A DNA stretch of 64,000 bases from a virus, in the IMG/VR virus record IMGVR_UViG_3300013233_000246, positions 29,126 to 93,125 of that record; one strand, given 5' to 3'. The notes beneath the pieces are model-generated. The model was not told where the DNA came from and made no database searches. It was given only the letters and a program-made list of their open reading frames with translations. A program made the translations under genes and the position numbers. Below are positions 37,842-44,703 of this stretch, in pieces (position 1 is the stretch's first letter; every line of letters starts with the position of its first letter).

Positions 37842-38321
37842 TCAGTCCCCCTTAATAATTTTAGTTTTATTTTTCCCCCTATATGTTGGGGTTTGTGCAT
37901 GACAGTTAGGGCACAAAAGCCGTAGGTTTGACAATTCGTTGTTGGTATTATCACCGTTAATGTGGTCTAATTCCATCGGAGCTTTTTCACCCTGCCATTC
38001 AGTGATACCACAACAAGAACATTTATGTTCAAACACACTAGCATCAATTAAATATTGTCTTAATTTGCTGGATTGTATGTTAGACGTTTTTGTAAGATAT
38101 TCTTTTATATCTTTTCTTCTGTTTGTTAACCTTTTACCAGCTGTCCACGCTTGCCCAGAAAAATGAGAAGTATCTATATTGAAGTATTTTACTGCCTTTT
38201 AAAATACTTGATAATTTCCTCCGTACGCAGCCACTTCTAATTTTAATAACGCTTGACGTATTGATATTGATGTTTTAACGGATTCTTTTAGTTCTTCTAA
38301 TGTGTATTTGTGTAACTTCAT
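37842..38321 (-). pseudogene. HNH endonuclease gene with in-frame TAA
   Basis: From ATG 38321 the frame reads 40 codons (M-K-L-H-K-Y-T-L-E-E ... G-G-N-Y-Q-V-F), meets TAA at 38201-38199, then continues in frame K-A-V-K-Y-F-N-I-D to an HNH core C-S-C-C ... M-E-L-D-H-I-N-G-D ... L-C-P-N-C-H-A-Q-T. It aligns throughout with the intact endonuclease at 57101-57823, where a Lys stands at the stop position. So the coding sequence is one mutation from intact. Confidence 0.8.
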
Positions 38322-38371
38322 AAACTATAACCTAAAATGGTAATGATGATTGGTAGAAAATCGCTTTACTG

Positions 38372-38379
38372 TATTTATA
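38372..38379 (-). promoter_or_regulatory. T4-type late promoter (TATAAATA)
   Basis: TATTTATA on the plus strand, about 50 bp upstream of the broken HNH gene on the minus strand. Confidence 0.6.
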
Positions 38380-38388
38380 ATTAAATTT

Positions 38389-38470
38389 GCCTCGCTACGC
38401 AATTTGGTATCGCGGCGGGATTTAAAATCCCGTGTTATGTCTCCCGGTTCGAATCCGGGGCGAGGCACCA
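38389..38470 (+). tRNA. tRNA-Leu(UAA)
   Basis: Class II; acceptor GCCTCGC/GCGAGGC, anticodon CGGGA-TTTAAAA-TCCCG, encoded CCA. Confidence 0.9.
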
Positions 38471-38478
38471 AATTAGAA

Positions 38479-38655
38479 GTGTTGGGGAAAGTTGCTGCAA
38501 CAATATAACTCAACACATCGGGGATGGAATGAATTGCAATTCTGAACATCCTTAACTTGCTAGAGGTCAGGCGGCGAATCGTGTACGAGCCTGAATGGTG
38601 CAGCGTGGAGTTGTAACCAACGAATGATTACTTAGGTTGGTGGTAGGTTAAAAAT
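38479..38655 (+). ncRNA. Array of hairpins, possible small structured RNA
   Basis: Successive helices: GTGTTG/CAACAC (38479-38516), GGATG/CATCC, CAGGC/GCCTG with TCGTG/TACGA inside, and ACCAAC/GTTGGT. No open frame of note. Possible RNA of the kind found between T4 tRNAs; no family recognised. Confidence 0.3.
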
Positions 38656-38659
38656 AAAT

Positions 38660-38733
38660 GACTTGTTGGTATAATGGTATTATGGGAAGCTGCAACCTTC
38701 CAGACGCGTGTTCGATTCACGCACAAGTCTCCA
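38660..38733 (+). tRNA. tRNA-Cys(GCA)
   Basis: Acceptor GACTTGT/ACAAGTC, anticodon GGAAG-CTGCAAC-CTTCC, encoded CCA. Confidence 0.9.
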
Positions 38734-38734
38734 A

Positions 38735-39004
38735 TTATAAATCTTTCTGGGAACCTTCTTCTGAAAGATTTAAATCACTATGCAGATATAAATTTTCATA
38801 TTGTTTTTTACTAAATTTAAGGATTGAAGATGTTTTAATTACCCAATGATTTTCAATATCATCGTGTACATTTTCTTCAATCCATTTATCGCCATCTTCT
38901 TTTGTAATCAAATCGGTTTGCATGAAGATATATTTCTGGTCTGGTGTAAAGAATGCGTGTTGTTTAGATTTAATCACTTCTGGCATGTGAATAACTGAAT
39001 ACAT
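38735..39004 (-). CDS. Hypothetical protein, late-type expression
   Basis: 89 residues; AGGAG ribosome site 6 bp from ATG and a TATAAATA element upstream, both duplicated (see repeat). Contains Y-I-F-M-Q-T-D and helical C-terminus. No family recognised. Confidence 0.6.
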   Translation of the reverse strand: MYSVIHMPEVIKSKQHAFFTPDQKYIFMQTDLITKEDGDKWIEENVHDDIENHWVIKTSSILKFSKKQYENLYLHSDLNLSEEGSQKDL

Positions 39005-39068
39005 ATTAATTCTCCTAAAACCATATTTATAACTGAATACATATTAATTCTCCTAAAACCATATTTAT
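38993..39068. repeat. 38-bp tandem duplication of a start-codon/RBS/late-promoter segment
   Basis: 38993-39030 and 39031-39068 are identical; each copy carries the start codon, AGGAG and TATAAATA for the minus-strand gene at 38735-39004. Confidence 0.95.
39024..39031 (-). promoter_or_regulatory. T4-type late promoter, first copy
   Basis: TATAAATA read on the minus strand; the second copy is at 39062-39069. Confidence 0.6.
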
Positions 39069-39081
39069 AAAAAGAATCTAT

Positions 39082-39159
39082 TGCCCTGTAGCATAATTGG
39101 AATAATGTCCAACGCTTTGAACGTTGTTGATATCGGTTCGAGTCCGATCAGGGTTGCCA
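39082..39159 (+). tRNA. tRNA-Gln(UUG)
   Basis: Anticodon CAACG-CTTTGAA-CGTTG, T-arm ATCGG-TTCGAGT-CCGAT, weak first pair and G discriminator as usual for Gln, encoded CCA. Confidence 0.85.
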
Positions 39160-39166
39160 AACTATA

Positions 39167-39242
39167 GCAAGGTTCGGGACGGTTTCATGAGCCGTTTTGG
39201 GTAGCGCACCCCCCGAAGGTTAATAGCCTTCCCTTGCGACCA
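39167..39242 (+). ncRNA. tRNA-like structured RNA ending ACCA
   Basis: Closing stem GCAAGG/CCTTGC then GACCA; inside are TTCGGG/CCCGAA, an anticodon-like hairpin with loop TTCATGA, GGG/CCC, and AGG/CCT. No D-arm and no TTC T-loop, so not a normal tRNA. Confidence 0.4.
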
Positions 39243-39249
39243 ATACTAT

Positions 39250-39287
39250 GTGGGATGATACACGGTTTTATCGCCGTGCCCACTCCA
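39250..39287 (+). ncRNA. Minihelix-like element ending TCCA
   Basis: GTGGG/CCCAC followed by T-C-C-A, enclosing one hairpin CACGG/CCGTG. Looks like an acceptor stem with a single arm. Could be a tRNA relic. Confidence 0.35.
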
Positions 39288-39297
39288 AACATGTAGA

Positions 39298-39353
39298 CGC
39301 TACCACGGTAATGCATTCTGTGGAAAGCGAAGCGGGTGGAATCCCCGCTGCCA
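39298..39353 (+). ncRNA. tRNA-like hairpins ending GCCA
   Basis: CGCT/AGCG enclosing CCAC/GTGG, then AGCGGG/CCCGCT followed by GCCA. No complete cloverleaf. Confidence 0.3.
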
Positions 39354-39374
39354 AATTTAAATGAGGAAAATGTT

Positions 39375-39557
39375 ATGAAAGTTGAACAGGATTTAGATGG
39401 GTTTTGGACAGTATATAGTAGTATGTTTGATTATATGGCGTATGGAAATACACAAGAAGAAGCATTGGAAAATTTTGAAAAAGGATTACATGCTACTATC
39501 ATAGAAAGGGAAAAGGCGGGGCTGTATCCTGTTTCTAATATGGATCAATATCTATAA
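39375..39557 (+). CDS. HicB-like small protein
   Basis: 60 residues, GAGGAAA ribosome site. The pattern K-V-E-Q-D-L-D-G-F-W-T-V ... D-Y-M-A-Y-G-N-T-Q-E-E-A-L-E-N-F-E resembles the HicB antitoxin N-terminal fold. No HicA toxin is adjacent, so it may be an orphan antitoxin-like protein. Confidence 0.65.
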   Translation: MKVEQDLDGFWTVYSSMFDYMAYGNTQEEALENFEKGLHATIIEREKAGLYPVSNMDQYL

Positions 39558-39589
39558 CATAAATACATAATCATATTGAGGAATTGGTT

Positions 39590-39796
39590 ATGTTATTGAA
39601 TGAAATCGCAAAAGTTATAAATTTTCCAACTAAAAAGAAGAAAAAGAAATCAGAAGACATAAAAATACCAGACACGATTGGTGCACCTGCATCAGATTCT
39701 GTCAGTAATAAGCGACGTGCAAAATTATCCCCATCTGATCAGCTTAGAGATGTTGCACGTCAATTAAGAAATAAAATAAATGCTCCGGACGACTAA
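39590..39796 (+). CDS. Small Lys-rich protein, overlaps tRNA
   Basis: 68 residues, M-L-L-N-E-I-A-K-V-I start after TGAGGA, then a run of six Lys. The last five codons lie inside the next tRNA gene. A relation to the leader family (M-L-L-N-E) is possible but weak. Confidence 0.55.
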   Translation: MLLNEIAKVINFPTKKKKKKSEDIKIPDTIGAPASDSVSNKRRAKLSPSDQLRDVARQLRNKINAPDD

Positions 39797-39869
39797 TTGG
39801 CGGGTCACCAGACTTTCAATCTGGCGGTGGTAAAACACTAAGTGGGTTCGAATCCCATTCGGAGCACCA
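39782..39869 (+). tRNA. tRNA with UUC (Glu) anticodon but long variable region
   Basis: Acceptor GCTCCGG/TCGGAGC, anticodon CCAGA-CTTTCAA-TCTGG, 17-nt variable region, T-arm GTGGG-TTCGAAT-CCCAT, encoded CCA. Glu tRNAs normally have a short variable loop. Confidence 0.75.
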
Positions 39870-39875
39870 AACAAT

Positions 39876-39952
39876 AGCGCTGTGGAGAAGTCTGGTCTAT
39901 CTCATATGGCTCATAACCATAAGGTCGCAGTGTTCGAATCCTGCCAGCGCTA
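39876..39952 (+). tRNA. tRNA-Met(CAU), no encoded CCA
   Basis: Acceptor AGCGCTG/CAGCGCT, anticodon TATGG-CTCATAA-CCATA. Could be elongator Met or Ile2 (lysidine-modified). Confidence 0.8.
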
Positions 39953-39970
39953 CAGAATATAAAAATAATA

Positions 39971-40056
39971 GCGGGGTATACAAGTGGTCAAAGTGCTGAG
40001 TCTCATAAGCTCAGACCGAAAGGTTTCGCTGGTTCGAATCCAGTCTCCCGCCTCCA
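39971..40056 (+). tRNA. tRNA with CAU anticodon and long variable arm
   Basis: Anticodon TGAGT-CTCATAA-GCTCA, variable arm with ACC/GGT helix, T-arm GCTGG-TTCGAAT-CCAGT; acceptor GCGGGG/CTCCCGC imperfect at the inner end. A long variable arm with CAU is unusual. Confidence 0.7.
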
Positions 40057-40061
40057 GTAAT

Positions 40062-40135
40062 GGTAACAGGTCTACGGCGACCAACAATCTTTCATACGGA
40101 ATGTTAGCTGAGTTCGAATCTCAGTGTTACCACCA
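40062..40135 (+). tRNA. tRNA-Met(CAU)
   Basis: Acceptor GGTAACA/TGTTACC, D-arm GGTC/GACC, anticodon loop TTCATAC, T-arm CTGAG-TTCGAAT-CTCAG, encoded CCA. Confidence 0.82.
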
Positions 40136-40139
40136 AATA

Positions 40140-40214
40140 GTATATCACAGTGTAGTTGGTCGTACGCCTTGGTTTGGACAAGGAAGCACGGGTTCGATCC
40201 CCCGTTGGTATGCA
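40140..40214 (+). tRNA. tRNA, anticodon UUG (Gln) or possibly UGG (Pro)
   Basis: Acceptor GTATATC/GGTATGC with G-U pairs, anticodon stem CCTTG/CAAGG, loop GTTTGGA (read strictly UUG), no CCA. Overall sequence resembles the Pro tRNA at 35809, so the call is uncertain. Confidence 0.55.
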
Positions 40215-40215
40215 A

Positions 40216-40300
40216 GATAAAGCAAACCCGTTGGCAGACGGTTCAAACTTTATCGGAAACCATCACACATAATGTGTACTTGTTGCCTGCCAGCTTCATT
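40216..40300 (+). ncRNA. Hairpin element between tRNAs
   Basis: GATAAAG/CTTTATC (40216-40254) and a following helix GGCAG/CTGCC enclosing ACACAT/ATGTGT. No gene. Confidence 0.3.
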
Positions 40301-40330
40301 CTATGTTTTGTATGTGGTGTAACTTATTAT

Positions 40331-40403
40331 GGTAGTATTAGCTTAATGTAAAGCCCCTCCCTGTGAAGGAGGAAAATATCGGTTCGTTCCCGATATACTA
40401 CCC
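40331..40403 (+). tRNA. tRNA-His(GUG)
   Basis: Acceptor GGTAGTA/TACTACC, C discriminator as in His, anticodon CCTCC-CTGTGAA-GGAGG. No encoded CCA. Confidence 0.85.
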
Positions 40404-40453
40404 CGCGTGAAACTATTGTTCCTCTTTGATAAATACGTCAAAGAGGAACAATT

Positions 40454-41362
40454 ATGATAAAGAAATATCATTACATTTATAAGACTACCAATATTTTGAA
40501 CAACAAATTTTATATTGGTATGCATTCAACCGATAATTTAGATGATGGTTATATTGGTTCGGGTACATTATTGCGGCGTTCAATAAAGAAATACGGAAGA
40601 GATAAGCATAAAAAGGAAATATTGGAATATTTGGATAGTAGGGAATCACTCCACATACGCGAAAAGGAGATAGTCAATGAAAAATTATTGAATGATGTAT
40701 TAAGTATGAACCTTGCTGTTGGTGGTCAGGGTGAAGGTAGTTGGCAAAAAATAAATCAAAATAGTGAATTACAACGCCAGAAAAATAAAAAGGGGCAAAT
40801 TAAACAAGAGTGGTTACGCAAAAACGACCCTGAATGGGTAAAGCACAAGTCGGAGAAAATTAGTGCTGGCAATAAACTAGCCTTTTTAGAGGGAAGAAAA
40901 GTTAACACATTACCAGATTGGACAGGCAAAAAACATACAGAAGAGTCAAAACGAAAAATGTCTGCATCTCAAAAAGGAAAACATGTTGGTGAAAAGAATT
41001 CACAATATGGCACTAAATGGTCGTGGATTCACAAAGATGGAATCGTTAGAAAAGTTAAATACGAAGATAGAGAATCATACTTAGAAAATGGTTGGAAAAA
41101 TGGCATAAAAGAAAAATGTGATATAATCAATACTTGTAAAAAATGTAATATTGAATTTAATGCTAAGAAAAAAACCACAAAATATTGCTCTTTGGCATGT
41201 AGAAATGCCGCAAACTCTAATGAAATAGTGGATAATTTTGAAAAGCTTGAGGAAGAATATATAGAACATGGTACTTTATGTAAGGCATTTAAAATCTGCG
41301 GAATAACTAGATCTAAATCAAGATATGATATATTTTATAAATTATTAAATAGTAAAATTTGA
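40454..41362 (+). CDS. GIY-YIG homing endonuclease
   Basis: 302 residues. N-terminal GIY-YIG: Y-H-Y-I-Y-K-T ... F-Y-I-G-M-H-S, then conserved R (I-R-E-K-E) region; NUMOD3-like H-T-E-E-S-K-R-K-M-S; C-terminal zinc finger C-K-K-C ... C-S-L-A-C. Intact paralogue of the broken gene at 45592. GATAAATA late-like element upstream. Sits between tRNA-His and a capsid gene. Confidence 0.85.
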   Translation: MIKKYHYIYKTTNILNNKFYIGMHSTDNLDDGYIGSGTLLRRSIKKYGRDKHKKEILEYLDSRESLHIREKEIVNEKLLNDVLSMNLAVGGQGEGSWQKINQNSELQRQKNKKGQIKQEWLRKNDPEWVKHKSEKISAGNKLAFLEGRKVNTLPDWTGKKHTEESKRKMSASQKGKHVGEKNSQYGTKWSWIHKDGIVRKVKYEDRESYLENGWKNGIKEKCDIINTCKKCNIEFNAKKKTTKYCSLACRNAANSNEIVDNFEKLEEEYIEHGTLCKAFKICGITRSKSRYDIFYKLLNSKI

Positions 41363-41425
41363 TTGGTATGTCAATATTTTTCAAGTGTAAATACATGTAA
41401 CTATTACAGAATTTACGAGATTAAT

Positions 41426-42547
41426 ATGAAATACGAAAAGCATATATCAAAACTTCGTCATCTTATGGTGAAGATTCAGGGAACAGATTTACAACAAGTA
41501 CTGTTACGCGCAGCAGCAAAAAGATCAGAAGAAATTGCTGATAAATTGTACACATCTGATGAAATCTTTGCAGAAGTCAAACCTAAAATTTTAAAAAACA
41601 CTAATAAACTATCATGGAATGAAAGTTTTGAATTGGTTTCAGATGCTGAAAGTTTGGCAATACTTAAACAGGAACTAATAGAAGATAACGTAGAAAGTTT
41701 CCAGTGGGAAGAAACATTATCTTCATTGTTGGAAGGGTTAACACCAACCCAACAAACAATCCTCGCGCCATTGTTAAGAAACCAACATTCATATATTCAA
41801 TCAGAAAGGGCGATGATGCCGAACCGCACCCTTGCCTCACAACATAGTTTAATGCCTGAAAGTGTATATCTTGGCATAACCAGAAGAATATTTGCAGGAA
41901 ATTTTGAAGCATCACAAGGTCTTAAAGCATTTCATGGATTAAATATTGAATTAGAAATGATACAAGCGTTTGCATCTGAGATACAGACTAAAATATCATA
42001 CGAGATAATTAGTGATCTTAAGGCACTTGCCAACAAACAAAATATAGATACAGTAAAATGTAAATCAAATGCCACAATGGAACAAAATGCAAAGAGTATA
42101 GGCATCCATATCAACATGGCAGCAAATAATATAGCATGTACCACCCGTCGTGGGGCTGGTAACTGGATTGTTGTTTCACCAACAATGCTTTCGGTATTGC
42201 AAGAGTCTAATAGTTATAAACAATCAGACGCAGAAGAATTTGGATTGTTTGGTGAGTTGATGGAAGTGGGAACGTTAAATAAGATAATCAAAGTCTTTTC
42301 GGCACCACACTTTGCTGATGATGAAATATTAGTAGGTTATAAAGGTGGTAATGGTGAAATTGATACTGGATACATCTATTGTCCATATGTGGCACTGATG
42401 ACAGATGGCTTGGCTATGCATCCAATGACATATGAACAATCAATGCGTTTTATGACAAGATATGGTAAATTTATTACAGAAAAAGCGGAAGCGTATTACC
42501 GTAATATTAAAGTAGGAAGTGATTTACTTATTACCAAAAAAGAATAA
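41426..42547 (+). CDS. T4 gp23/gp24-type capsid protein paralogue
   Basis: 373 residues. The C-terminal ~170 residues carry gp23-like blocks T-T-R-R-G-A-G-N-W-I-V-V-S ... V-G-Y-K-G-G-N-G-E ... Y-C-P-Y-V-A-L-M ... M-R-F-M-T-R-Y-G-K. It is shorter than T4 gp23 (521) and gp24 (427), with no visible protease-cleaved propeptide. It stands alone between an endonuclease gene and tRNA-Phe, so it may be a vertex or minor capsid form rather than the main one. The ATG chosen is the first one giving a capsid-like start. Confidence 0.78.
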   Translation: MKYEKHISKLRHLMVKIQGTDLQQVLLRAAAKRSEEIADKLYTSDEIFAEVKPKILKNTNKLSWNESFELVSDAESLAILKQELIEDNVESFQWEETLSSLLEGLTPTQQTILAPLLRNQHSYIQSERAMMPNRTLASQHSLMPESVYLGITRRIFAGNFEASQGLKAFHGLNIELEMIQAFASEIQTKISYEIISDLKALANKQNIDTVKCKSNATMEQNAKSIGIHINMAANNIACTTRRGAGNWIVVSPTMLSVLQESNSYKQSDAEEFGLFGELMEVGTLNKIIKVFSAPHFADDEILVGYKGGNGEIDTGYIYCPYVALMTDGLAMHPMTYEQSMRFMTRYGKFITEKAEAYYRNIKVGSDLLITKKE

Positions 42548-42549
42548 TT

Positions 42550-42625
42550 GGAACTCTGGCAGTGATGGTTCATGCGCCCGGTTGAAGCCCGGTATATCAC
42601 GGTTCGATCCCGTGGGGTTCCACCA
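42550..42625 (+). tRNA. tRNA-Phe(GAA)
   Basis: Acceptor GGAACTC/GGGTTCC, anticodon loop TTGAAGC, T-arm CACGG-TTCGATC-CCGTG, encoded CCA. Confidence 0.88.
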
Positions 42626-42641
42626 TTTTTAACCCAATTGA

Positions 42642-42649
42642 TATAAATA
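42642..42649 (+). promoter_or_regulatory. T4-type late promoter (TATAAATA)
   Basis: 21 bp before ATG 42670 of the membrane protein gene. Confidence 0.65.
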
Positions 42650-42669
42650 CCTTCAAAATGGAGGATATT

Positions 42670-43026
42670 ATGTGGTTAGGTGAATTTGTAAAAAATAATC
42701 CGTTTAAAACGGTAACAGGTATATTAGCTATAATTTCAGCATTAAGTACTGGTGTATATCAATTATATTCAACAGGTAATGAAATATTGGACAATTATGC
42801 CACGAAAGAAGATGTATTTAATTCCAAGCGTTCTACGTCATTAGAAATTTTAGATGTATCTATCATGAATTATGAAGATAATTTGATGATTTTAGACTTT
42901 AAGATTGAAGATGGTGTTGCAACCAACACAGATAAAGCAGATAAAAGAAATATTGTGCGTAGGTTACAAGATTTAAAACAAAAGCGCACTTTATTGGAGA
43001 ATAAAAAATATGGTGAACATAATTAA
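42670..43026 (+). CDS. Small membrane protein
   Basis: 118 residues; the start follows GGAGG. One N-terminal membrane segment (about residues 15-33, T-V-T-G-I-L-A-I-I-S) then a charged, probably coiled-coil tail. Overlaps the next gene. Confidence 0.65.
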   Translation: MWLGEFVKNNPFKTVTGILAIISALSTGVYQLYSTGNEILDNYATKEDVFNSKRSTSLEILDVSIMNYEDNLMILDFKIEDGVATNTDKADKRNIVRRLQDLKQKRTLLENKKYGEHN

Positions 43027-43291
43027 AAGATTTGTTATTATTTTGATAGTATGTTTCATATTGGCACCATTATCCGCTATTGGTTCTGATAGTAAGATCG
43101 ATGCCTTTTATACAGAAGCGTATGAAGTGTATGAAGGCGAACTGGAATATAGAATACAAGAAATTGAAGATCGTGAAAAGGAAAGAAAACTTTCTGATTA
43201 TGATAAAAGGTATAAAAGATATCTTCAACAACGTCTTCAAAAGATAAATAGTCGAGATTATCAGCGCGAACAACAAAGATACGACTATTAG
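43010..43291 (+). CDS. Small protein with signal peptide
   Basis: 93 residues. N-terminal hydrophobic segment (I-I-L-I-V-C-F-I-L-A-P-L-S-A) with a possible cleavage site, then a highly charged helical tail rich in Glu/Arg/Tyr. Overlaps the preceding membrane protein. The pair recalls spanins in layout, but there is no lipobox. Confidence 0.6.
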   Translation: MVNIIKRFVIILIVCFILAPLSAIGSDSKIDAFYTEAYEVYEGELEYRIQEIEDREKERKLSDYDKRYKRYLQQRLQKINSRDYQREQQRYDY

Positions 43292-43306
43292 CCGTATATC
43301 AAATTA

Positions 43307-43362
43307 GGAAGATAACCGCTCACACCACGCATATTGCAAGCGGAAATGTCATGTTGTTTTCC
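43307..43362. ncRNA. Long stem-loop
   Basis: 10-bp helix GGAAGATAAC/GTTGTTTTCC enclosing CCGCT/AGCGG, just before the next tRNA. Could be a terminator or RNA element; the T run is short. Confidence 0.4.
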
Positions 43363-43374
43363 TTTCTAAACAAT

Positions 43375-43454
43375 GCCCTTGTATACCCTCACGCTACGAA
43401 CGTGTTGAAAGGTTAACTGGACACATGCAGGTTCGAACCCTGCCAAGGGTGCCA
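43375..43454 (+). tRNA. tRNA-Arg(ACG), atypical shape
   Basis: Acceptor GCCCTTG/CAAGGGT identical to tRNA-Arg(UCU), anticodon CACG-CTACGAA-CGTG, T-arm GCAGG-TTCGAAC-CCTGC, CCA. Only eight bases replace the D-arm, and ~22 bases lie between anticodon and T arms. Confidence 0.6.
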
Positions 43455-43497
43455 AATAACTGTCTGGACAAAACTGTAGGTTTGGATTTGTGAAAAC

Positions 43498-43505
43498 TAT
43501 AAATA
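43498..43505 (+). promoter_or_regulatory. T4-type late promoter (TATAAATA)
   Basis: TATAAATAC a few bases before the HNH gene start. Confidence 0.6.
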
Positions 43506-43511
43506 CATTAT

Positions 43512-44024
43512 ATGAATTACAATAACCACTATAACAAATTAATAACTCGTGCGAAATCACAAAATAGGAAAAAGGGTTATGGTGTGTATTATGAACAGCA
43601 CCACATATTACCTGAATGTATGGGTGGTACAAACAACCAAAATAATTTGGTGCTTCTTACATCAAGGGAACACTTTATAGCTCATATACTTCTTATAAAA
43701 ATGCACCCAAACCAACATGGTCTTATATATGCAGTTAATAAAATGTGTAGGTTTAACAAACATCAACGCAGATCAAAAAATAGAATGTATGGTTGGTTGA
43801 AGGAGAAATTTTCAAGAGAAGTTTCCCATAGGCAATCGGGAAATAATAATTCCCAATATGGAACGTGCTGGATATTTAATGAAGAATTAGAAATATCCAA
43901 GAAAGTGGTGAAGCGTGAACTTGAAGAATATCTGATTGATGGATGGCAATCTGGTAGGGTTGTAGACTTTTTGAAATATAAAGAAAATATTTTAAAAAAG
44001 ATAAGATTGAAAAAGATAAAATGA
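43512..44024 (+). CDS. HNH homing endonuclease
   Basis: 170 residues. HNH core Y-E-Q-H-H-I-L-P-E-C-M-G-G-T-N-N ... L-V-L-L-T-S-R-E-H-F-I-A-H. Paralogue of 51592-52383. The C-terminus carries a short N-N-S-Q-Y-G-T-C-W repeat also seen in the GIY-YIG enzymes here, a shared DNA-binding tail. Confidence 0.85.
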   Translation: MNYNNHYNKLITRAKSQNRKKGYGVYYEQHHILPECMGGTNNQNNLVLLTSREHFIAHILLIKMHPNQHGLIYAVNKMCRFNKHQRRSKNRMYGWLKEKFSREVSHRQSGNNNSQYGTCWIFNEELEISKKVVKRELEEYLIDGWQSGRVVDFLKYKENILKKIRLKKIK

Positions 44025-44218
44025 TTAAAAAAACTCTTAAACGTGAGTATTATATTGGGCTTTATAATGATTTTATGAAAAGTGATTGTACGTCAATTCG
44101 TGAATTTCAGCGCAATAACGACCTAAAAATACAAAGTTTGATAGATAATTGGAGAAAATATATTAAAGATTTTTCACCAAGAAGAAGTATAGAATATAAA
44201 AAAACATTGGAGCCATAG
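44021..44218 (+). CDS. Small basic protein, overlaps tRNA-Asp
   Basis: 65 residues, coupled to the HNH gene (ATGA overlap) and ending inside the next tRNA. Looks like a helix-turn-helix-type DNA-binding tail (S-I-R-E-F-Q-R-N-N). It may assist the endonuclease. Confidence 0.5.
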   Translation: MIKKTLKREYYIGLYNDFMKSDCTSIREFQRNNDLKIQSLIDNWRKYIKDFSPRRSIEYKKTLEP

Positions 44219-44284
44219 CATAACTGGTAGTGCACTTCCCTGTCACGGAAGAGGGTGCGAGTTCGAACCTCGTTGGTTTCGCCA
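44209..44284 (+). tRNA. tRNA-Asp(GUC)
   Basis: Acceptor GGAGCCA/TGGTTTC, anticodon CTTCC-CTGTCAC-GGAAG, G discriminator, CCA. Confidence 0.88.
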
Positions 44285-44290
44285 AATTAT

Positions 44291-44344
44291 AATGTATCAT
44301 ATAGTATACATTTTACCCCCTTAATGTATACTATATGATACATT
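44291..44344. repeat. Perfect 22-bp inverted repeat, 10-nt loop
   Basis: Arms 44291-44312 and 44323-44344 (AATGTATCATATAGTATACATT is not repeated here in full); loop TTACCCCCTT. No T run follows, so not a typical terminator. The remaining 44345-44432 has another long-range stem TGAATGCT/AGCATTCA and no gene. Confidence 0.9.
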
Positions 44345-44432
44345 GCAAATAGCTTGATCGTGAATGCTAACACATACAACTTAGACCTGTGATTATAGAA
44401 TAGTTAAAAGCATTCATAGAACTATTTATCAT

Positions 44433-44510
44433 ACCCTCGTAACCCAATTGGCAGAGGTGGCTGGTTTAGACCCAGTTTATGTGTCGGTTCGACTCCGACC
44501 GAGGGTACCA
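44433..44510 (+). tRNA. tRNA with UAG (Leu) anticodon and short variable loop
   Basis: Acceptor ACCCTCG/CGAGGGT, anticodon GCTGG-TTTAGAC-CCAGT, 6-nt variable region, T-arm GTCGG-TTCGACT-CCGAC, CCA. Bacterial Leu tRNAs are class II, so this shape is unexpected. Confidence 0.75.
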
Positions 44511-44513
44511 ATA

Positions 44514-44632
44514 GTAAAGTGGCGGAACTGGTATACGCTACAGCACGCCAAGTGTCTGTTTGTCAGATGATGTAATCTGGCTGCTAATAAGTGGGAAATC
44601 CATTGCAGGTTCGAGTCCTGTCTTTGCGCCAA
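44514..44632 (+). tRNA. Interrupted class II tRNA-like gene
   Basis: Leu/Ser-type D-arm (GCG...CGC), long variable arm (GTGG/TCCAT), T-arm GCAGG-TTCGAGT-CCTGT and GCCA are present, but the region where the anticodon arm should be is ~30 nt too long. CAGC/GCTG could close it with a 35-nt loop holding its own hairpin CAGAT/ATCTG. No anticodon can be assigned. Confidence 0.45.
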
Positions 44633-44640
44633 ATAAAGTG

Positions 44641-44669
44641 TTGCTTTAATGTTATAGTTATGTTATAAT
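44641..44669 (+). promoter_or_regulatory. Sigma70-type promoter
   Basis: TTGCTT, 17-bp spacer, TATAAT, 35 bp before the membrane protein gene. Confidence 0.7.
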
Positions 44670-44703
44670 CACATTTCAATTAACTTTTAAAGAGTAAGAA
44701 ATT

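Noticed and set aside
37791-37851. Possible tRNA with CAT loop between tRNA-Arg and the HNH gene
   Set aside because: GGACTG/CAGTCC closes it, but there is no T-arm and the anticodon stem is irregular.
42670-43291. Spanin pair
   Set aside because: Overlapping membrane and signal-peptide genes look similar, but no lipobox Cys is present in the second protein.
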